NCBI RefSeq assembly: GCF_900182635.1
Contig: NZ_FXTD01000002.1
Location: 287,640-351,639, forward strand
From: Halorubrum cibi
GTDB taxonomy: Archaea; Halobacteriota; Halobacteria; Halobacteriales; Haloferacaceae
Reading direction: 5' to 3'
DNA length: 64,000 nucleotides
Within the stretch, counting starts at the first letter, position 1. Each line of letters begins with the position of its first letter. The notes under the pieces were generated by a model, which was given only the letters and a program-made list of their open reading frames with translations, ran no database searches and was not told the origin of the DNA. Shown here one piece after another: positions 43,650 to 51,989 of the stretch. The position numbers and the translations under genes are program-made.

Positions 43650-45038
43650 ATGACGACGGATCCCGACCTGGACCCGAACGACTTCGGCTTCCCCGAGCCG
43701 GCGACCGACCAGTCGTTCGAGAACGCCCTCGCGAAGGCCCGCGACGGGATCCGGCTCTCCGTCGACGACGCGACGGAACTGCTCGCGACGGGGACCGACG
43801 TCGACGGGATCGACCCGAACCGAAAGGAGGCGGTGCTGGAGGCCGCCGACCGCCGCCGCGCCGAGGAGGTCGGCGACGAGGTCACCTTCGTCGCCAACCT
43901 CAACAACAACGTCACCACCGCCTGTAACACGGGCTGTCTGTTCTGTAACTTCAAGGACAGCGCACACGCCTTCGAGGCCGGAAGCGACGCGGAGCACGCG
44001 GGGTTCACGAAGACGCCGACGGAGTCGCGGGCGATCGTCGAGGACGCCCTCGAGATGGGGATCTACGAGGTGTGTTCGGTCTCCGGGCTCCACCCGGCGT
44101 TCGCGCTGAACGACGAGCACCACGAGATCCTCGCCGCACACGACGACCCCGCGAGCGCGGTGAACTACAAGCCCCCCGAGGCGTACGCGATCGATCCGGG
44201 GACCTACCTCGAGCAGATGAACGCGATGTCGGTCGGCGGCGTCCACCTCCACTCGATGACGCCGGAGGAGGCGTACCACGCGAGACGGGGGACCGACTGG
44301 AGCTACGAGTCCGTCTACCGCGAACTGGCCGACGCCGGGCTCGACTCCGCGCCCGGCACGGCTGCCGAGATCCTCGTCGACGAGGTGCGCGACGTGATCT
44401 GTCCGGGGAAGATACGCACCGACGACTGGGTCGCGGCGATGGAGGGCGCGGCCGCCGCCGGCCTCGACGTCACCTCGACGATGATGTACGGCCACGTCGA
44501 GACGGTCGAACACCGCGCGGAGCACCTGAAGGTGATCCGCGACCTCCAGGACCGGATCGGTTCGATTACGGAGTTCGTCCCGCTCTCGTTCATTCATCGG
44601 AACACGCCGCTGTACCGGCAGGGCGTCGTCGATTCCGGTCCCTCCCGCGACGAGGACGAACTGGTCGTCGCCGTCGCGCGGCTCTTCTTGGACAACGTCG
44701 ATCACGTCCAGGCGTCGTGGGTGAAATCCGGCGACGAACACGGGCTCAAACTCCTCAACTGCGGCGCCGACGACTTCATGGGGACGATCCTCTCCGAGGA
44801 GATCACGAAGCGCGCGGGCGGCGAGTACGGCGAGTACCGCTCGTTCGACGACTACGTCGAGATGATCACGGCGATCGGCCGCACTCCGGTCGAGCGGTCG
44901 ACCGACTACCGCACGCGCCGACGGATCGACCCCGACGACGGCCCGCACGGGCCACGGCTGGGTCCCCGCGCCGACGGCACCCCGATGCTCCCGAACCGAG
45001 CGGGAGGCGGCGGCGACCCCGCGAGCGCGGACGACTAG
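43650..45038 (+). CDS. cofH: FO synthase subunit CofH (radical SAM)
   Basis: Radical-SAM enzyme that with CofG makes the 5-deazaflavin FO, precursor of coenzyme F420, from tyrosine and 5-amino-6-ribitylaminouracil. The [4Fe-4S] motif is TTACNTGCLFCNF (Cx3Cx2C, about residue 90); later segments SVSGLHPAF, HLHSMTPEEAYH, PGTAAEILVDEVRDVI and TMMYGHVETVEHRAEHL identify CofH rather than CofG. At 462 residues it has an added disordered C-terminus. CofG is not in the window. Confidence 0.93.
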   Translation: MTTDPDLDPNDFGFPEPATDQSFENALAKARDGIRLSVDDATELLATGTDVDGIDPNRKEAVLEAADRRRAEEVGDEVTFVANLNNNVTTACNTGCLFCNFKDSAHAFEAGSDAEHAGFTKTPTESRAIVEDALEMGIYEVCSVSGLHPAFALNDEHHEILAAHDDPASAVNYKPPEAYAIDPGTYLEQMNAMSVGGVHLHSMTPEEAYHARRGTDWSYESVYRELADAGLDSAPGTAAEILVDEVRDVICPGKIRTDDWVAAMEGAAAAGLDVTSTMMYGHVETVEHRAEHLKVIRDLQDRIGSITEFVPLSFIHRNTPLYRQGVVDSGPSRDEDELVVAVARLFLDNVDHVQASWVKSGDEHGLKLLNCGADDFMGTILSEEITKRAGGEYGEYRSFDDYVEMITAIGRTPVERSTDYRTRRRIDPDDGPHGPRLGPRADGTPMLPNRAGGGGDPASADD

Positions 45039-45156
45039 AGCCGTCGTGGACGACTAGAGCCGCACCGAATCACCGCTGATCTCCGCCGGCGAGCGTCGGC
45101 GTCGCGGCGGGACGCGTTCCGAAAACCATTACACCACGACCGCCGGAGGAACGTTC

Positions 45157-45945
45157 ATGAAAGTCCTCGTGACCGTGAAGGAGGTCGGGGAGGCCGACGA
45201 CGACTTCGAGATCGAGGGGACCGACATCGCGGCGTCGGACCTCGAGTACGACCTCAACGAGTGGGACGACTACGCCGTCGAGGCCGGCGTCCAGCTCGCC
45301 GAGGCCGGGATCGCAGACGAGGTCGTCGCCGTCACGATCGGCCCGGAGCGCGCCGAAGAGACGATCCGGATGGCCCTCGCGAAGGGCGCCGACCGCGCGG
45401 TCCGCGTGTGGGACGACGCCTTCGAGGGGACCTTCGCCGACGTCTCCTCGAAGGTCGACGTCCTCGAGGCGGTCGTCGACGAGGAGGAGCCGGAACTCGT
45501 CTTGAGCGGCGTTCAGGCGGCCGACACCGCCTTCGGCGCGACCGGCGTCGCGCTCGCAGAGCGGATCGGGTTCGACCACGCCGCGGTCGTCAACGACCTC
45601 GATCTCGACGCCGACGCGGGCGTCGCGAACGTCCACCGCGAGCTGGAGGGCGGTATCGAGGAGCTGACCGAGGTGGACCTGCCAGCCGTGTTGACCGTCC
45701 AGACCGGGCTCAACGAGCCGCGGTACGCCAGCCTTCGCGGGATCCGACAGGCCCAGCGCAAGGAGATCGCCGCGAAGGACCTGGGTGACCTCGGACTCAC
45801 CCCCGCCGACGTCGAGAGCGCGCTGACGCTGACTGAGATGTACGAACCCGAGAGCGACTCCGACGCGGAGATCATCGAAGGCGACGCCGGCGAGGCCGCG
45901 GGTCGCCTTGCCGATGTCCTTCGAGAGAAGGGGGTGGACGCGTAA
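45157..45945 (+). CDS. etfB: Electron transfer flavoprotein subunit beta
   Basis: Beta subunit of the ETF heterodimer that carries electrons from acyl-CoA dehydrogenases to the quinone pool. Recognised by KVLVTVKEVGEADDDFEIEG, NEWDDYAVEAGVQLAE and the ETF beta signature region VLTVQTGLNEPRYASLRGI with QRKEI. A GGAGG Shine-Dalgarno-like site lies about 8 bp before the ATG. The TAATG overlap with etfA couples the two. 262 residues is normal. Confidence 0.94.
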   Translation: MKVLVTVKEVGEADDDFEIEGTDIAASDLEYDLNEWDDYAVEAGVQLAEAGIADEVVAVTIGPERAEETIRMALAKGADRAVRVWDDAFEGTFADVSSKVDVLEAVVDEEEPELVLSGVQAADTAFGATGVALAERIGFDHAAVVNDLDLDADAGVANVHRELEGGIEELTEVDLPAVLTVQTGLNEPRYASLRGIRQAQRKEIAAKDLGDLGLTPADVESALTLTEMYEPESDSDAEIIEGDAGEAAGRLADVLREKGVDA

Positions 45946-46895
45946 TGAGCGACGTGCTCGTCGTCTCCGAACACCGCCGCGGGGAGCTTCGCGACGTCTC
46001 TCTCGAACTGCTCACGGCCGGCCGGGAGCTGGCGGACGCCCTCGGCGGCGACCTCCACGTCGGCGTCGTCGCCGGCGACGTCGAGCGGTTCGCGGACGAA
46101 CTGAACCGGCCGGGCGTCGACCGGATCCACACGGTCGAGAACGGCGAGGAGTTCGATCACACCGTCTACGCGGCAGCCGTCGACACGCTCGTCGACCGGA
46201 TCGACCCGACCGCGGTGCTCACGCCGAACTCCGTCAACGGCCTCGATTACGCGCCCGCGATCGCCGAGCGGCTGGACCTTCCGCTCGTCACCGACGTGCT
46301 CGGTTTCGCGTACGACGACGACAGTCTGACTGTCACCCGAGAGATGTACGGATCGAAGGTCGAGACGACCGTCGCCGTCGAGGGCGACCGCTTCTGTCTC
46401 ACGGCGCGAGGCGGCGAGTTCGCCCCCGCAGAGGGCGTCGGCGACGCCGAGGTGGAGGCCGTCGACGTCGAGACGCCCGAGTCGGGCGCGCGGGTCAAGG
46501 GCTTCGAGGAGGTCGGCGGCGGCGACGTCGACATCGCGGACGCGGACGTGCTCGTCTCCGTCGGGCGCGGGATCGGCGAGGAGGAGAACCTCGAACTCGT
46601 CGAGGAGCTCGCCGACGCGCTCGGCGCGACGCTCTCCTCCTCCCGGCCGATCGTCGACAACGGGTGGCTTCCGAAGAACCGGCAGGTCGGCCAGAGCGGG
46701 AAAGTCGTCACCCCCGACGTGTACATCGCGGTCGGCATCTCCGGGGCCGTCCAGCACGTCGCCGGCATGAAGGGCTCCGAGACGATCGTCGCGATCAACA
46801 CCGACCCGAACGCGCCCATCTTCGACATCGCCGACTACGGGATCGTCGGCGACCTCTTCGACGTCGTCCCCGAGCTCATCGCCGAGTTCGAGTGA
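45945..46895 (+). CDS. etfA: Electron transfer flavoprotein subunit alpha
   Basis: Alpha subunit of the ETF, which binds FAD. The C-terminal FAD domain contains VSVGRGIGEEENLELVEELA, SSSRPIVDNGWLPKNRQVGQ, VGISGAVQHVAGMKGSETIV and INTDPNAPIFDIADYGIVGD, all hallmark ETF alpha motifs. 316 residues. Its start overlaps the etfB stop (TAATG). No dehydrogenase or ETF:quinone oxidoreductase gene is adjacent, so the partner is elsewhere. Confidence 0.95.
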   Translation: MSDVLVVSEHRRGELRDVSLELLTAGRELADALGGDLHVGVVAGDVERFADELNRPGVDRIHTVENGEEFDHTVYAAAVDTLVDRIDPTAVLTPNSVNGLDYAPAIAERLDLPLVTDVLGFAYDDDSLTVTREMYGSKVETTVAVEGDRFCLTARGGEFAPAEGVGDAEVEAVDVETPESGARVKGFEEVGGGDVDIADADVLVSVGRGIGEEENLELVEELADALGATLSSSRPIVDNGWLPKNRQVGQSGKVVTPDVYIAVGISGAVQHVAGMKGSETIVAINTDPNAPIFDIADYGIVGDLFDVVPELIAEFE

Positions 46896-47036
46896 GGTCG
46901 GCGCGGGCGGAGCCGACGACTCGTGTCGGCGGCCCGTGACGAACCACGTCTCGTTCCGTCCCGTCTCGTCCCATCCCGTCCTTCCCCGTGTCCTCTCGAC
47001 GAAAACCCTATACTACCCGTCGCAGATCCCTTGGGC

Positions 47037-47279
47037 ATGCCACATGTTCGGGGGACGATCCACGGCATCGCGGCGATGGTGACGCTCGTGGTCGGGTCGA
47101 TGCTGACGAACACGATCCGGGCGGAGTTCGAGCTGTTCGCCCAGCTCGCCGCGACGACGACGCGGCTCCTCGTCGACGTCGCGAATCTACCGATCTCCGA
47201 GGAGGTCGCCGAGGTCGTCGTTCCCGTCGGGGTGTTGATGGGGATCTGGGTGTTCGCCTACGAGCTCCAGCGGCTCTGA
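47037..47279 (+). CDS. Small two-helix membrane protein
   Basis: An 80-residue protein with a helix near the N-terminus (GIAAMVTLVVGSMLTNTI) and one at the C-terminus (VVVPVGVLMGIWVFAYELQ). No family recognised. A CTATAC element about 28 bp upstream supports the ATG at 47037. The frame is also open upstream to 46923, but that part is low-complexity Pro/Ser/Arg and is not a gene. Confidence 0.6.
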   Translation: MPHVRGTIHGIAAMVTLVVGSMLTNTIRAEFELFAQLAATTTRLLVDVANLPISEEVAEVVVPVGVLMGIWVFAYELQRL

Positions 47280-47414
47280 CGGGAGATCGGCGGCCGGAGC
47301 CGCGACCGCCATCGTCGTCATCGCCGCCACGTCATCGCCGCCAGCGTTTTCGTGTCCGGCCGTGTACCGAAGGGAGAACGGTTCTCGCCATCACGTCGTG
47401 GCCGCTCACACCAC

Positions 47415-48374
47415 ATGCGTCCCATCCGCGCCGCGATTCCGACGACCGCCGAGATCAGAGCCCTGTTCGGCGCCTACCGGCGGGCGACCGACGTGGACGT
47501 CGGGACGCTCACCGCGGAGCTCGACGACGAACCGGACGCGATGCTTTTGGATCTGCTCGCCGAGCCGTTCGCCTCCGTGGAGGACGTCGACGACCGGCTG
47601 AGCAGAGCCGAGACGTATCTGCGCGAACGGAACGACGGGCGCGCGGTGTTTCTCACGGTGTACACGCGGATGACGGAGGCGGTCGCCGACGGGCTGGAGA
47701 CCGGATTCTTCGACGACTCGGAGTGGGTCGCGTCGTACCTCGTCGCGTTCGCGGAACGCTACCGGCGGGCGCTCGTCGCCTTCGAGCGCCGCGCGTTCGG
47801 GAGTTCATCGCTCCCGCACGCGTGGCTACTGGGGTTCGAGGCCGCGGTCCGCGGGGAGAACCTCGTCCTCCAGGACGCCCTCTCCGGGATCAACGCCCAC
47901 ATCACCTACGACCTCACGTACACGCTCCGGGACGTGGGTATCGATCCGGACCGCGACCGTAAGCGGACGGATCACGACCGGATCAACGCAGTCCTCGCCC
48001 GCCTCGTTTCGGCCGTTCAGGAGGCGCTCGTCGCGGTGTACGACGCCGCAGGCGTCTCCGGAGCGGAGGCGCTTTTCGACCCGCTCGACGACCGACTGAT
48101 GCTCCTCGGGCTGGAGGGAAGCCGGGAGTTCGCGTGGCGCAACGCCGTACTGCTCGCCGATCTGCCCGCGTGGCTCGGCGAGCGGTACGTCGGCTGGCGG
48201 ACGCGGACCGCATCGACAGGGGCCGCCGCGCTCGTGCTCGCGCCGCGGATCGATTCGGAGACGCGCAGCGCGCTGAAGGAGGTCGAAGACGACGTGCTGA
48301 CGCTGACCGCGTTCCGAGACGAACTCGAGCGACGGCTTCCCCCGCCGGTGCCGGACGAGCGGGCGGGCGAGTGA
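47415..48374 (+). CDS. DUF5995 family protein
   Basis: A 319-residue mostly helical protein of the DUF5995 family. Conserved blocks: [31 protein letters not shown], and the strongly conserved [17 protein letters not shown] with its His and Asp, which may form an active or metal site. Function is unknown. ATG at 47415 gives the usual start [15 protein letters not shown]. It precedes rfcS by 61 bp, which has its own TATA box. Confidence 0.82.
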   Translation: MRPIRAAIPTTAEIRALFGAYRRATDVDVGTLTAELDDEPDAMLLDLLAEPFASVEDVDDRLSRAETYLRERNDGRAVFLTVYTRMTEAVADGLETGFFDDSEWVASYLVAFAERYRRALVAFERRAFGSSSLPHAWLLGFEAAVRGENLVLQDALSGINAHITYDLTYTLRDVGIDPDRDRKRTDHDRINAVLARLVSAVQEALVAVYDAAGVSGAEALFDPLDDRLMLLGLEGSREFAWRNAVLLADLPAWLGERYVGWRTRTASTGAAALVLAPRIDSETRSALKEVEDDVLTLTAFRDELERRLPPPVPDERAGE

Positions 48375-48403
48375 CCGACCTCGCGCCGTCGGGTTCTCGG
48401 TTC

Positions 48404-48410
48404 GTTTATC
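48404..48410 (+). promoter_or_regulatory. TATA box of rfcS
   Basis: GTTTATC lies about 28 bp before the ATG at 48436, the usual leaderless spacing. Confidence 0.5.
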
Positions 48411-48435
48411 ACCCCGCCGACCCCTCGATCCGTGT

Positions 48436-49419
48436 ATGAGCGAGGGGTCTTCGCCGGCGGCGACCGCGACGGGACGCGAGATCTGGATCGAGAAGTACCG
48501 CCCGCAATCGCTGTCGGACGTCCACGGCCAGGAGGCGATCGTCGAGCGACTCCAGAGCTACATCGACCAGGACGACGTTCCGCACCTTCTATTCAGCGGC
48601 CCTGCCGGTGTAGGAAAGACGACCGCCGCCACCGCGATCGCCCGTGAGATATACGGCGAGGACAACTGGCGCGGCAACTTCCTCGAACTCAACGCCTCCG
48701 ACCAGCGCGGGATCGACGTGGTCCGCGACCGGATCAAAGGGTTCGCCCGATCGTCGTTCGGCGGCGACTTCCGGATCGTGTTCCTCGACGAGGCCGACAG
48801 CCTCACCGATGACGCCCAGTCAGCGCTCCGCCGCACGATGGAGCAGTTCTCCGACAACACCCGTTTCATCCTCTCGTGTAACTACTCCTCGAAGATCATC
48901 GACCCGATCCAGTCGCGGTGTGCGGTGTTTCGCTTCTCACCGCTCTCCGACGAGGCGGTCGCCGCGCAGACCCGCGAGATCGCCGCCGCCGAGGGTATCG
49001 AGGTGACCGACGAGGGCGTCGACGCGCTCGTCTACGCCGCCGACGGCGACATGCGTCGGGCGATCAACTCGCTTCAGGCCGCGGCGACGACCGGCGACGT
49101 GGTCGACGAGGAGGCAGTGTACGCGATCACGGCGACCGCCCGGCCGGAGGAGATCGAGTCGATGGTGACCGACGCGCTGGCTGGCGATTTCACCAAGGCG
49201 CGCGCGACGCTCGACACGTTACTCACCGACACCGGGATGGCCGGCGGCGACGTGATAGACCAGCTCCACCGGTCGGTGTGGGAGTTCGACCTCCACGAGC
49301 GCGAGGCGGTCCGGCTGATGGAGCGGATCGGGGAGGCGGACTACCGGATCGCCGAGGGCGCGAACGAACAGGTCCAACTCGAGGCGCTTTTGGCGGCGCT
49401 GGCGCTGCGTGAGGAGTAG
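48436..49419 (+). CDS. rfcS: Replication factor C small subunit
   Basis: AAA+ subunit of the clamp loader that places PCNA on DNA. The Walker A motif [11 protein letters not shown] is at about residues 55-65, the DEAD-type Walker B is FLDEADSLT, and the arginine finger is in [10 protein letters not shown]. At 327 residues it is a continuous gene; many haloarchaeal rfcS genes carry inteins in the P-loop or SRC regions, and none is present here. Confidence 0.96.
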   Translation: MSEGSSPAATATGREIWIEKYRPQSLSDVHGQEAIVERLQSYIDQDDVPHLLFSGPAGVGKTTAATAIAREIYGEDNWRGNFLELNASDQRGIDVVRDRIKGFARSSFGGDFRIVFLDEADSLTDDAQSALRRTMEQFSDNTRFILSCNYSSKIIDPIQSRCAVFRFSPLSDEAVAAQTREIAAAEGIEVTDEGVDALVYAADGDMRRAINSLQAAATTGDVVDEEAVYAITATARPEEIESMVTDALAGDFTKARATLDTLLTDTGMAGGDVIDQLHRSVWEFDLHEREAVRLMERIGEADYRIAEGANEQVQLEALLAALALREE

Positions 49420-49428
49420 CGCGCGCGA

Positions 49429-50118
49429 TCAGAACTCGTCGAGTCCCGACTGCTCGGCGGCCGCGAGCGCGTCCGCGCACGTCGACCACGACCGGCGGGC
49501 GTGCGGCGGGACGTCGCCGTGGTCGTCGACGTACTCGCGGAGGAATCGACGGGTCGTCGGGTCGCTCGGGTAGCCGCTTCCGATCCCGTCGTACGCGGGG
49601 TACGCCGCGTCGATGGCGGTCATTCGGGCGTCGCGAGCCACCTTCGCGACGACGCTCGCCGCGCCGACGACGGGGTCGGACTCGTCCGCGCCGTGGGCGG
49701 CATCGACGCTGACGGATCCGACGGTCTCAGTATCGGTCACGAACTCCCGCAGCCGCCGCGCGAACCGCGCCTCCGAGGTGTCGCCCGCGTCGGCAACGAC
49801 GCGGTCGCCGGCCCGCGCCACTTCCCGCACCGCCCGCGCCTGCCCGCGGACGGTGAGCGTGTTCATGTCCGTGTCGGGCGCGTCGATCTCCGCGGTCTCG
49901 ACCGTCGCGACCGCGACGGCGACAGCGTCGCTCGTGCGGAGTTCCGCCGCGATCTCCCGCCGTCGCTCGGGGGCGACGCGCTTCGAGTCGTCGACGTCGG
50001 CCGGCAGGCTCCCCGGGTCCGCGCGCACCGCCGCGGCGACCATCGGCCCGAGCACGGGTCCCTTTCCGGCCTCGTCGACGCCGACGTACACGTCCCGACC
50101 GGGGGCGGGGACGGACAA
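49429..50118 (-). CDS. rnhB: Ribonuclease HII
   Basis: Removes ribonucleotides from DNA and RNA from RNA/DNA hybrids. The active-site start GVDEAGKGPVLGPMVAAAV (about 13-31) provides the Asp-Glu pair; DSKRVAPERR and the third Asp region (VSVDAAHGADESDPVVGAAS) complete the site. At 229 residues it is standard. It converges with rfcS and is preceded by a copy of the dispersed repeat. Confidence 0.93.
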   Translation of the reverse strand: MSVPAPGRDVYVGVDEAGKGPVLGPMVAAAVRADPGSLPADVDDSKRVAPERRREIAAELRTSDAVAVAVATVETAEIDAPDTDMNTLTVRGQARAVREVARAGDRVVADAGDTSEARFARRLREFVTDTETVGSVSVDAAHGADESDPVVGAASVVAKVARDARMTAIDAAYPAYDGIGSGYPSDPTTRRFLREYVDDHGDVPPHARRSWSTCADALAAAEQSGLDEF

Positions 50119-50480
50119 ATACCTTGAGATCGGTCGGCAGTCACGGAACGGAAGCGGTCGGCGTGTGTCTCCAAGCGGCCCGGCGGGGCGCGAGGAGCCC
50201 GCGCGAGGTCGCCGGCGCGTAGCGCCGGCTGCCAGAGGGACCGAAGGTCCCTCGCTGGAGGCGGCGGGCCGGCGCGGCTCGCCCGCGACGGTCCGCCCGC
50301 CGAGGTTGGGGAGGCGTGAGGTGCGTTCCCGCGAGCGATAGCGAGCGGGAGCACGGAAGTCGCAGCGCCGAGCGAAGCGAGGCGACCGTCTTCCGGCGGG
50401 GTCGTGCGGGGTGGGTCGAAGTCGAGACTACGAGTCCACGAACTCGCGACGGTCCGGAAATCCGGACCGAGAGAAGGACT
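50119..50480. repeat. Non-coding stretch with dispersed repeat copy 2
   Basis: No gene is supported. The 24-nt core is at 50302-50325 (one base different from copy 1), preceded by GGGGCGCGAGGAGCCCGCG as in copy 1 and followed by GTGCGGGGTGGGTCGAAGT. Several small hairpins sit around it, for example the GGGACC/GGTCCC pair near 50237-50252 and GCGAGCGATAGCGAGCGGGA at 50331. Like copy 1 it lies between two minus-strand genes with the core on the plus strand. Confidence 0.7.
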
Positions 50481-50852
50481 CTACTCGATCAGGACGGCGT
50501 TGACCTGGCCGGTCTGGCCGGGGCGGGAGGTGACGCGGGCGCGTCCCTCCGAGGTCTCGATGACGGCGCCCTTGGTCACGATGTTCCGGCGGACGTAGTT
50601 GACGTTCGAGGGGTTCTCGACGACGTCCTCGATGTCGGCTTCGACGACCTCGTCGCCGTCGGCGACCTGCGCGACGTTCGTCGCGAGCGCGCGGACCTTC
50701 CGCTCGTTGCCGCGGGAGTCGATGTACTGAACGCGGGTCTCGCCGACCGTCGTCTCGGCGGGCTCGCGGCCGAGCTGGTGGCGCTTCTTGTTCGAGGCGT
50801 GTTTCAGTCGGCCGCCGGTTCGCTTGCGCGTGGAGCGTCCCTGGTCTTTCAT
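50481..50852 (-). CDS. rps8e: 30S ribosomal protein S8e
   Basis: Archaeal/eukaryotic small-subunit protein S8e. It starts KDQGRSTRKRTGGRLKHASN, which is the family signature, and continues with ETRVQYIDSRGNERKVRAL and PSNVNYVRRNIVTKGAVIET. 123 residues is typical. A CAAGTATTC element upstream on the minus strand at about 50876 is a TATA candidate. Confidence 0.95.
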   Translation of the reverse strand: MKDQGRSTRKRTGGRLKHASNKKRHQLGREPAETTVGETRVQYIDSRGNERKVRALATNVAQVADGDEVVEADIEDVVENPSNVNYVRRNIVTKGAVIETSEGRARVTSRPGQTGQVNAVLIE

Positions 50853-51002
50853 GTGCGTACGAACAGCCAGCGAATACTTGAACCGTTCGACTCCGGACGG
50901 GGCGGCGTCTCGCGGCCGATCCCGACCGATACGGACTCTTCGCCGGCGACCGGGAGCCGCGCGACCGACAGACGAAAGTCCCGTCGTCACCGATCGACGG
51001 GT

Positions 51003-51368
51003 ATGAGCGACGACAACGCGGGGGACGCCGACGGAGACGACGGCGGCGTCCTCTCCGCGAGCGACATCGGCGGCGAAGGACCGCCGGTCGAGGAGAAGCC
51101 GTACAAGATCGTCTTCGAGGCCAACAAGTGCTTCGGCGCGGGGAAATGCGCGGAGGTCGCCGACAACTGGGAGATGGACGTGGTGAGCGGGATGGCGAAG
51201 CCGCGGACCTACTACGTCGGCGAGGACGACCTCGAGGAGAACGTCCGGGCCGCGGAGGTGTGTCCGGCCAAGAAGGAGCGCGGCGTCATCCACGTCGTCG
51301 ACCGGCGGACGGACGAGGAGATCGCGCCGGACCCGCACGGCGACGGGACGCTCTCGGTCGACTGGTAG
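51003..51368 (+). CDS. Ferredoxin with a single iron-sulfur cluster
   Basis: A 121-residue electron carrier. The cluster motif is NKCFGAGKCAEV with a third cysteine in AEVCPAKKERG, so three cysteines of the Cx5C...CP type point to a [3Fe-4S] (or single [4Fe-4S]) cluster, as in small monocluster ferredoxins next to P450 or related reductases. An acidic disordered N-terminus of about 30 residues precedes the fold. No reductase gene is adjacent. Confidence 0.8.
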   Translation: MSDDNAGDADGDDGGVLSASDIGGEGPPVEEKPYKIVFEANKCFGAGKCAEVADNWEMDVVSGMAKPRTYYVGEDDLEENVRAAEVCPAKKERGVIHVVDRRTDEEIAPDPHGDGTLSVDW

Positions 51369-51435
51369 GGATCGGCTGGTGGAGGCCGGCCGTATCCGAA
51401 AGGGGTTTGACCGCGCCACCGGAAGCGATGGGTGC

Positions 51436-51520
51436 GCGGGGGTGGCTGAGCCTGGCCAAAAGCGGCGGACTTAAGATCCGCTCCTGTAGAGGTTCGAGGG
51501 TTCGAATCCCTTCCCCCGCA
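51436..51520 (+). tRNA. tRNA-Leu (anticodon UAA)
   Basis: An 85-nt cloverleaf with a 7-bp acceptor stem (GCGGGGG with CCCCCGC), anticodon stem GCGGA/TCCGC and loop CTTAAGA, so the anticodon is TAA at 51472-51474. A long variable arm, as expected for Leu, precedes the T arm (GGTTCGAATCCC). Discriminator base is A at 51520 and CCA is not encoded. No intron is visible. Its 3' part is duplicated at 51637-51659. Confidence 0.93.
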
Positions 51521-51521
51521 T
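51499..51521 (+). repeat. 23-bp repeat, tRNA copy (T arm to acceptor)
   Basis: The last 22 bases of tRNA-Leu and the following T are repeated exactly at 51637-51659; the shared part starts GGTTCGAATCCCTTCCCCCG. Confidence 0.9.
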
Positions 51522-51989
51522 ACCTGCGGCGAGCAATCCGCGAGCCGCAGGTCTCTGATCAGAAGGGTTCGAACCCAGAAAGTCGCAGCCCGGACCGGCG
51601 AGCGGAGCGAGCCGCATGCCCGGACCGTCTTTCGTTGGTTCGAATCCCTTCCCCCGCATGCTGTCGCGAGCACTTCGCGAGCGACAGCACTCGGCAGGAG
51701 GGATTCGAAGCAGGGAGCGGGAGGTGAGCGAGCCGCGACGCGGCGAGCGAACGGGAGCGACCGTGGTTCGAATCCCGTCTCTCACGGTTCCGTGATGCGC
51801 TACTCGCGAGCGACGGGAGCCACAACACGCCCTCCGAAGCTCCGCCCGGCTCGACCCGCACAGTCCCGCACCTCACGCCTCCCCAGCCTCGCCGCTCACT
51901 CCGCTCGCGGCGTCCCTCGCGGTCGGGTTCGCGCCCGTCGGGCGCTCACCGGCGCGCCGACCGCAGGTTGGACGGTCACAGGAGCTGGG
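51521..51989. repeat. Non-coding array of tRNA-tail/hairpin units and dispersed repeat copy 3
   Basis: No protein gene is supported here. A 9-bp-stem hairpin at 51522-51552 (ACCTGCGGC/GCCGCAGGT) and another at 51659-51689 (TGCTGTCGC/GCGACAGCA) have almost the same 13-nt loop (GAGCAATCCGCGA and GAGCACTTCGCGA) but different stems. Each follows a tRNA-Leu 3' end; a third, more diverged GGTTCGAATCCC lies at 51765-51776. The dispersed core occurs on the minus strand at 51867-51890. See the findings. Confidence 0.7.
51637..51659 (+). repeat. 23-bp repeat, second copy of tRNA-Leu 3' end
   Basis: An exact duplicate of 51499-51521 without the rest of the tRNA. Such a tail duplication is typical of attachment-site remnants at tRNA genes. 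Confidence 0.88.

Noticed and set aside
46923..47036. Longer start for the small membrane protein at 47037
   Set aside because: The extra residues are Pro/Ser/Arg low complexity and the TATA box lies inside them.
51521..51700. CRISPR array
   Set aside because: Repeats are hairpins with differing stems and tRNA-derived sequence, spacing is irregular, copy number is two to three and no cas gene is in the window.
51765..51800. Third tRNA-like tail as a functional tRNA
   Set aside because: The T-stem bases around GGTTCGAATCCC do not pair and no acceptor, D or anticodon arms are present upstream. It is treated as part of the repeat array.
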